Of a DNA stretch of 12,137 nucleotides, positions 8,240 through 12,137 are shown piece after piece. The stretch is from Calditrichota bacterium (GTDB taxonomy: Bacteria > Zhuqueibacterota > Zhuqueibacteria > Zhuqueibacterales > Geothermadaptataceae), in assembly GCA_008501545.1 (NCBI GenBank), contig QQUM01000156.1, forward strand, positions 1 to 12,137, in the 5' to 3' direction. The first letter of the stretch is position 1, and every line of letters begins with the position of its first letter. A program made the position numbers and the translations under genes. The notes under the pieces are model-generated. The model searched no databases. It saw only the letters and a list, made by a program, of their open reading frames with translations, and was not told where the DNA came from.

Positions 8240-9061
8240 ATGGCAATTAGATCATACAGACCTTATACGCCAACTTTACGCTATAAAAAAATTTCCACCT
8301 TTGAAGAAATAACCAGTACGATACCTGAGAAGAGCTTGCTCGAACCACTCACTAAGTCTGGTGGAAGAAATAATCAGGGTAGGGAAACGGCTCGTCATCG
8401 TGGTGGCGGTCACAAGAGAAAATATCGTATTATCGATTTTAAACGTAATAAAGATGGTGTACCCGCGCGAGTAGCTACTATTGAATACGATCCGAACCGT
8501 AGTGCACGGATTGCTTTGCTTTACTATGCAGATGGTGAGAAAAGATATATCATTGCACCTTTAGGATTGAAAGTTAACGATATTGTTGTTTCCGGTGCGG
8601 ACAGCCCTATTAGCGTTGGTAATGCATTGCCAATTTCACAAATTCCACTTGGTACAATTGTTCACAATATTGAATTGAAACCTCGCAAGGGAGCGCAAAT
8701 GGCGCGTAGTGCTGGCACATCTGCTCAACTTGTAGCACGGGAAGACAATTACGCTCAACTTAAGTTGCCTTCCGGTGAAGTACGGATGGTCCGTATAGAG
8801 TGCCGGGCTACAATCGGGCAGGTTGGGAATATTTCACATTTAAATATTGTGAGTGGAAAGGCGGGTAGAACTCGCTGGTTAGGACGTCGTCCCCATGTAC
8901 GTGGTGTTGCAATGAATCCCGTAGATCACCCAATGGGTGGCGGTGAAGGTAAATCGTCGGGTGGAGGCCATCCGGTATCTCCGTGGGGTCAGAAGAGTAA
9001 AGGGCTTAAAACCCGCGGTAAAAAAACATCTGACCGTTTTATAGTTAGAAAACGAAAGTAA
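8240..9061 (+). CDS. rplB: 50S ribosomal protein L2
   Basis: L2 is one of the most conserved large-subunit proteins, needed for subunit joining and for peptidyl transferase activity. The product has 273 residues, matching E. coli L2. It starts [15 protein letters not shown] and shows the N-terminal [19 protein letters not shown] and [16 protein letters not shown]. The C-terminal [17 protein letters not shown] contains Asp229 and His230, the counterparts of Asp228 and the essential His229 in E. coli. The end DRFIVRKRK is standard. A good ribosome binding site, GAGGAAGGA (8224-8232), lies seven bases before the ATG. It follows rplW by 21 nt and precedes rpsS by 9 nt. Confidence 0.99.
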   Translation: MAIRSYRPYTPTLRYKKISTFEEITSTIPEKSLLEPLTKSGGRNNQGRETARHRGGGHKRKYRIIDFKRNKDGVPARVATIEYDPNRSARIALLYYADGEKRYIIAPLGLKVNDIVVSGADSPISVGNALPISQIPLGTIVHNIELKPRKGAQMARSAGTSAQLVAREDNYAQLKLPSGEVRMVRIECRATIGQVGNISHLNIVSGKAGRTRWLGRRPHVRGVAMNPVDHPMGGGEGKSSGGGHPVSPWGQKSKGLKTRGKKTSDRFIVRKRK

Positions 9062-9070
9062 GGAACAGAT

Positions 9071-9355
9071 ATGCCACGCTCTATTAAAAAAGGTCCGTAC
9101 ATTGATGATAGCCTTGCCCGCAAAGTTGAATCATTGAATAAAAGTAACCAGAAGAAGGTAATCAAAACCTGGGCACGTCGTTCGACAATATCTCCGGATT
9201 TTGTTGGTCATACTTTGGCAATTCATAACGGGAATAAGTTTATCCCTGTCTTTATTTCTGAAAATATGGTTGGGCATAAGCTTGGTGAATTTGCACCGAC
9301 GAGGACATATCGCGGACATACTACTAAATCAGAAAAGTCCTCACGGGTCAGATAG
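9071..9355 (+). CDS. rpsS: 30S ribosomal protein S19
   Basis: S19 forms part of the 30S head near the A-site finger, together with S13. The 94-residue product is of family length. It begins [19 protein letters not shown] and contains [38 protein letters not shown] and APTRTYRGH, which together make up the S19 signature region. The ribosome binding site AGGA (9061-9064) overlaps the last base of the rplB stop codon and lies six bases from the ATG. Translation probably depends on ribosomes leaving rplB. It ends in TAG, 21 nt before rplV. Confidence 0.98.
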   Translation: MPRSIKKGPYIDDSLARKVESLNKSNQKKVIKTWARRSTISPDFVGHTLAIHNGNKFIPVFISENMVGHKLGEFAPTRTYRGHTTKSEKSSRVR

Positions 9356-9376
9356 TTTTAAGTCTCAGGAGCAAGA

Positions 9377-9721
9377 ATGGAAGCAATAGCTAAAGCAAGA
9401 TACGTACGAATGTCGCCTCGCAAAATGCGACAGATAGTTGATCTCATCCGTGGTAAGGGTGTTGATGATGCTTTGAATGTGTTGCATTTTTCTGGAAAAC
9501 GTGCTGCATTGCCTGTGGAAAAAACATTGCGTTCTGCTGTTGCAAATGCAATGAGCAAAGAAGAGCATGGAAAGATTGATCCACATACATTGGTCGTCAA
9601 AGAAGCATTTGTCAATATGGGGCCATCTTTGAAAAGATTTAAGGCTGGTGCAATGGGACGGCCTATGCGCATAAGAAAACCCACTTGTCATTTAACTTTA
9701 GTCGTAACAGACATAAATTAA
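9377..9721 (+). CDS. rplV: 50S ribosomal protein L22
   Basis: L22 binds all six domains of 23S rRNA and lines the exit tunnel opposite L4. The 114-residue product matches the family. Recognisable parts are the N-terminal ARYVRMSPRKMRQIVDLIRG and, in the middle, KTLRSAVANA. The tunnel-lining beta-hairpin GPSLKRFKAGAMGRPMRIRK spans residues 82-101, followed by HLTLVVTD. The hairpin has no insertion or deletion of the kind seen in macrolide-resistant strains. CAGGAG (9366-9371) lies five bases before the ATG. It is followed after 15 nt by rpsC, which uses a TTG start. Confidence 0.98.
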   Translation: MEAIAKARYVRMSPRKMRQIVDLIRGKGVDDALNVLHFSGKRAALPVEKTLRSAVANAMSKEEHGKIDPHTLVVKEAFVNMGPSLKRFKAGAMGRPMRIRKPTCHLTLVVTDIN

Positions 9722-9726
9722 CATTC

Positions 9727-9739
9727 GGGAGGTCCCTTG
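9727..9739 (+). promoter_or_regulatory. Ribosome binding site fixing the TTG start of rpsC
   Basis: GGGAGGT (9727-9733) is followed by CCC and TTG at 9737-9739. It supports TTG as the start, which opens the canonical S3 N-terminus [13 protein letters not shown]. Confidence 0.8.
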
Positions 9740-10366
9740 GGTCAGAAAACACATCCAATCGGATTTCGACTTGGAATTATTAAAGACTGGGAATCAAATT
9801 GGTTCGAAGAGAAAAAATTTTCGAGCCTACTTTCTGAAGATTTAATGCTGCGTAAATACATTCGCAGCAGATTGCGTCGAGCTGGCGTTTCGGGACTACA
9901 CATAGCTCGAACAGCGCAGAAAATTACTTTGACAATCAATACGGCTCGACCGGGTATTGTAATTGGACGCAAAGGTCAGGAAGTTGACAAGCTTAAAGAA
10001 GAACTTCAACGCTTGACAAAAAAAGAAATCCAGTTGAATATCAATGAAATTAAAAGACCTGAGCTGGATGCTTATCTTGTTGCTGAGAATATAGCAAACC
10101 AATTATCTGCTAAAATATCGTTCCGACGTGCCATGAAAAAAGCGCTGATGAGTACAATGCGCATGGGTGCTGAGGGAATTCGAGTGCAATGCAGTGGACG
10201 ATTGGGTGGTGCTGAAATGGCACGAACAGAGCAGTATCGGCAGGGACGTGTTCCATTGCACACACTGCGGGCAGATATTGATTATGCAACAGTTACAGCA
10301 CATACAACTTATGGTGCAATCGGTGTGAAAGTGTGGATATGCCGTGGCGAAGTACTCGGCTCCTGA
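9737..10366 (+). CDS. rpsC: 30S ribosomal protein S3
   Basis: S3 sits at the mRNA entry channel of the small subunit and, with S4 and S5, acts in mRNA unwinding. The product has 209 residues, near the lower end of the usual 206-240. It begins [19 protein letters not shown] type II KH domain follows with the GXXG loop GRKG at residues 77-80 ([17 protein letters not shown]). The C-terminal domain shows the typical [17 protein letters not shown], the [15 protein letters not shown] segment and [11 protein letters not shown]. The C-terminal tail stops at EVLGS, without the basic extension of longer S3 proteins. The start is TTG, preceded by a strong GGGAGGT. The gene follows rplV by 15 nt and is 36 nt from rplP. 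Confidence 0.98.
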   Translation: MGQKTHPIGFRLGIIKDWESNWFEEKKFSSLLSEDLMLRKYIRSRLRRAGVSGLHIARTAQKITLTINTARPGIVIGRKGQEVDKLKEELQRLTKKEIQLNINEIKRPELDAYLVAENIANQLSAKISFRRAMKKALMSTMRMGAEGIRVQCSGRLGGAEMARTEQYRQGRVPLHTLRADIDYATVTAHTTYGAIGVKVWICRGEVLGS

Positions 10367-10402
10367 AATATTAAAGACCAATAGTGATGGAGTAATAATA
10401 TA

Positions 10403-10816
10403 ATGTTAATGCCCAAAAGAGTAAAATATCGCAAGGAACACCGTGGTCGTATGCGCGGTAAAGCAACTCGCGGTTCTACGATTGCTTTTGGCGAATATGG
10501 TTTAAAAGCTCTGGAGCCAGGTTGGATTACATCCCGTCAAATTGAAGCTGCCCGTGTTGCGATGACACGACATATCAAGCGTGGCGGTAAAGTCTGGATC
10601 CGTATTTTCCCCAATAAACCGGTTACAGAAAAACCAGCAGAAACACGGATGGGAAAAGGAAAAGGCTCACCAGAGTATTGGGTGGCGGTTATTAAACCAG
10701 GACGAATAATGTTTGAGTTAGCAGGTGTTGATGTTGAATTGGCTAAAGAAGCAATGCGCCTTGCTTCCCACAAACTTCCGCTGAAAACGAAATTTGTCAG
10801 CCAGGAGAGCATATAA
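10403..10816 (+). CDS. rplP: 50S ribosomal protein L16
   Basis: L16 stabilises the A-site tRNA elbow region and the central protuberance of the large subunit. The 137-residue product is of family length. It starts [19 protein letters not shown], followed by [25 protein letters not shown] and ending with the basic KTKFV tail. Arg82 within RMGKGKG is at the position of the Arg hydroxylated in E. coli L16 (Arg81). The ATG at 10403 was preferred over the one at 10409 because the family N-terminus is MLMPKR and GGAG (10389-10392) is placed for either. It overlaps rpmC by one base in TAATG, which suggests termination-reinitiation. Confidence 0.98.
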   Translation: MLMPKRVKYRKEHRGRMRGKATRGSTIAFGEYGLKALEPGWITSRQIEAARVAMTRHIKRGGKVWIRIFPNKPVTEKPAETRMGKGKGSPEYWVAVIKPGRIMFELAGVDVELAKEAMRLASHKLPLKTKFVSQESI

Positions 10817-11037
10817 TGAAAATGTGGGAAATAAATCAGCTTTCACGTGAGGATATCGAACAGCAGTTGGAAGATTTAGTTGAGGAGCACCAGAATCTAC
10901 GTTTCCAACATGCGACAAAACAACTTGATAATCCGTTGCTTCTACGTTCTGTTCGAAGAGATATCGCTCGGATAAAAACAATCCTTCACGAGTTGGATTT
11001 GAAGATCAGGTCGGAAAAGGCCGGCGGTAATAATTAA
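10816..11037 (+). CDS. rpmC: 50S ribosomal protein L29
   Basis: L29 is a small helical protein next to L23 at the tunnel exit. The product has 73 residues, slightly longer than the common 60-70. It shows the two-helix pattern: an N-terminal [25 protein letters not shown] helix with [28 protein letters not shown], which carries the L29 signature. The tail [11 protein letters not shown] is extra and weakly conserved in the family. The ATG at 10816 shares its A with the rplP stop codon. CAGGAG (10802-10807), inside rplP, is eight bases upstream. A second in-frame ATG at 10822 is an alternative that would shorten the protein by two residues. Confidence 0.96.
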   Translation: MKMWEINQLSREDIEQQLEDLVEEHQNLRFQHATKQLDNPLLLRSVRRDIARIKTILHELDLKIRSEKAGGNN

Positions 11038-11063
11038 GAATATAATTACCAAGGAATAGTGAA

Positions 11064-11318
11064 ATGGAACGTGGCCGTCGAAAAACACGGATCGGAGTCG
11101 TTTTAAGTAATAAAATGGAAAAGAGTATTGTCATCGGAACAGAGCGTAAAGTGAAACATTCTATGTATGACAAATACGTTCGCAAGACTTCCAAATTTAT
11201 GGCGCATGATGAGAACAATGAAGCCAATATTGGTGATAAAGTGTTGATAATGGAAACGCGTCCACTCAGCAAACGTAAGCGCTGGCGCCTGGTTGAAGTT
11301 CTAGAAAAAGCAAAATAA
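11064..11318 (+). CDS. rpsQ: 30S ribosomal protein S17
   Basis: S17 is a primary 16S rRNA-binding protein with an OB-like fold, important for assembly of the 30S body. The 84-residue product matches the family. It shows [20 protein letters not shown] at the N-terminus, [21 protein letters not shown] in the middle, then [25 protein letters not shown], the S17 signature. AAGGA (11051-11055) lies eight bases before the ATG. It is the last gene of the S10 cluster proper, followed by a 47-nt gap and rplN. I found no clear terminator or promoter in that gap. Confidence 0.98.
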   Translation: MERGRRKTRIGVVLSNKMEKSIVIGTERKVKHSMYDKYVRKTSKFMAHDENNEANIGDKVLIMETRPLSKRKRWRLVEVLEKAK

Positions 11319-11365
11319 CGCTGTCGCACTTTTTTGGTGAAGCTGCGAATTGACGGAGATTAGAA

Positions 11366-11733
11366 ATGATTCAAGAGTATTCACGCCTGAATGTTGCTGA
11401 TAATACAGGTGCCAAATCGGTCACGTGTATCAAAGTTCTGGCGGAAGTAAAAGACGATACGCACGTATTGGTGATCAGGTTGTCGTGACAGTAAAGTCAG
11501 CAATTCCTGGTGGTACTGTTAAAAAAGGTGACGTTGCCAAAGCGGTTATCGTTCGTACTAAAAAAGAAACACGTCGTGCGGATGGAACTTATATACGCTT
11601 TGATGAAAATGCAGCCGTTTTAATCAATGACCAAAAAGAGCCAAGGGGTACACGTATTTTTGGCCCGGTTGCTCGTGAGCTTCGGGAAAAACAGTATATG
11701 AAAATTATATCACTTGCACCTGAAGTGCTCTAA
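11366..11733 (+). CDS. rplN: 50S ribosomal protein L14, frameshifted by one missing base
   Basis: L14 is a conserved protein at the subunit interface, forming bridges B5 and B8 and touching EF-G's site. From ATG at 11366 (GGAG at 11355-11358) the frame reads [17 protein letters not shown], then SVTCIKVL, the perfect L14 N-terminus. It then leaves the family at codon 26 and meets TGA at 11486-11488, giving only 40 residues. The remainder of L14 ([21 protein letters not shown], ending IISLAPEVL) lies in the -1 frame up to 11733. Restoring one G near 11439-11441 (CTGGCGGA to CTGGGCGGA) gives exactly 122 residues, the usual L14 length. An internal GTG at 11425 opens the second frame, but the protein would lack the N-terminal strands. 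A homopolymer error is the likeliest cause; true inactivation of an essential gene is improbable. Confidence 0.93.
11439..11441 (+). other. rplN: Frameshift position in rplN
   Basis: The bases CTGGCGGA here correspond to CTGGGCGGA (Leu-Gly-Gly) expected from L14 conservation, so one G of a GGG run is missing. The preceding codons AAA GTT CTG do not form an X-XXY-YYZ slippery site, and no pseudoknot or upstream Shine-Dalgarno stimulator is evident. This argues against programmed frameshifting. Confidence 0.85.
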
Positions 11734-11759
11734 GTAAAAGTTTGTAAACGGAGCGAAAA

Positions 11760-12095
11760 ATGCATATTAGAAAAGGCGATCAAGTCGTTGTAATCTCGGG
11801 AGACGATAAAGGTAAACGTGGTAAAGTACTGAAAGTATACCCGAAGACCAATCGTGTAATTATTGAAGGTGTTGGTATGATAAAGAGGCATATGCGGCCA
11901 AGCCAACAATATCCCAATGGCGGGATTATTGAGAAAGAAGCACCTATTCATGCTTCAAATGCCATGATTATCAGCCCGACAAGCAATGAACCAACACGTG
12001 TCTCTAAGAAAGTCATGGAGGGCGAAGGTAAACCAAGTCGCAAGCGAGTTCGCTACTCCAAAAAATTTGATGAAATTCTTCCTTCTGGTGAGTAA
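11760..12095 (+). CDS. rplX: 50S ribosomal protein L24
   Basis: L24 is one of the two initiators of large-subunit assembly and binds the 5' region of 23S rRNA near the tunnel exit. The 111-residue product is slightly longer than the 100-105 common in the family. The N-terminal KOW motif is clear: IRKGDQVVVISGDDKGKRGKV, followed by VIIEGVGMIKRHMRPSQQ. GGIIEKEAPIHASNAMIISP is the conserved middle, and a basic KPSRKRVRYSKK leads to the end. GGAG (11750-11753) lies six bases before the ATG. It follows rplN by 26 nt and precedes the rplE start by two bases, in the standard spc order. Confidence 0.97.
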   Translation: MHIRKGDQVVVISGDDKGKRGKVLKVYPKTNRVIIEGVGMIKRHMRPSQQYPNGGIIEKEAPIHASNAMIISPTSNEPTRVSKKVMEGEGKPSRKRVRYSKKFDEILPSGE

Positions 12096-12097
12096 TA

Positions 12098-12137
12098 ATG
12101 GCAAAGAAAGCAAAAAAGGCAAAAAAAGAAGTTGTCA
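12098..12137 (+). CDS. rplE: Start of 50S ribosomal protein L5 (partial, inferred)
   Basis: An ATG two bases after the rplX stop opens a frame that runs off the window end and reads MAKKAKKAKKEVV. In the spc operon rplE (L5, a 5S rRNA-binding protein of the central protuberance) follows rplX, and the position is the main reason for the call. The visible residues are a lysine-rich repeat, not the L5 core; some bacterial L5 proteins carry a short basic N-terminal extension. No ribosome binding site stands out apart from the TAATAATG junction, so translation is probably coupled to rplX. Confidence 0.65.
   Translation, partial: MAKKAKKAKKEVV

Noticed and set aside
9358..9691. Two overlapping 108-codon minus-strand frames opposite rplV
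   Set aside because: Both lie antisense to L22, overlap each other in different frames and show no family resemblance.
11432..11446. Programmed -1 frameshift in rplN
   Set aside because: There is no slippery heptamer at the shift point, no stimulatory structure was evident, and L14 has no known recoding.

Overview
The window is a 12.1 kb piece of a bacterial chromosome carrying the str, S10 and start of the spc ribosomal-protein clusters, joined end to end on the + strand. The order is rpoC (3' part), rpsL, rpsG, fusA, tuf, rpsJ, rplC, rplD, rplW, rplB, rpsS, rplV, rpsC, rplP, rpmC, rpsQ, rplN, rplX, rplE (first codons only). No gene in the canonical order is missing and nothing foreign is inserted. 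I see no mobile element, CRISPR array, tRNA or rRNA, and no convincing minus-strand gene.

The organism appears to be a moderately AT-rich, Gram-negative-type bacterium. RpoC carries a long insertion between the trigger loop and the GGLPRVAELFEAR segment, in the place of the SI3 insertion of Gram-negative lineages. Its C-terminal part, EF-G and EF-Tu read most like proteins of the Fibrobacteres-Chlorobi-Bacteroidetes superphylum and its uncultured relatives. That placement is from memory of family sequences and is tentative. TAA, TGA and TAG all end genes here, so the genetic code is the standard bacterial one. Three genes start with non-ATG codons (rpsL and rpsC TTG, rpsJ GTG).

Layout: 1-1803 encodes the C-terminal half of the RNA polymerase beta' subunit. 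1804-1896 is a spacer with a possible promoter for the str genes. 1897-6165 holds S12, S7, EF-G and EF-Tu. 6166-6246 contains a strong hairpin between tuf and rpsJ. 6247-11318 is the S10 cluster. It is tightly packed, with two ATGA overlaps and one TAATG overlap suggesting translational coupling, except for an unusually long 105-nt rpsJ-rplC spacer that can also fold. 11366 to the end starts the spc cluster. Together these genes make RNA polymerase, the core of both ribosomal subunits and the two main elongation GTPases.

The most notable features are two lesions in genes that should be essential. One is an in-frame TAA at 127-129 inside rpoC. The other is a one-base deletion (GGG to GG, about 11439-11441) that shifts the frame of rplN after codon 25. 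Each is undone by a single-base change and the surrounding protein is otherwise fully conserved, so consensus or sequencing errors are the leading explanation. I found no undescribed system; this is an ordinary core region with two anomalies and two candidate RNA structures.
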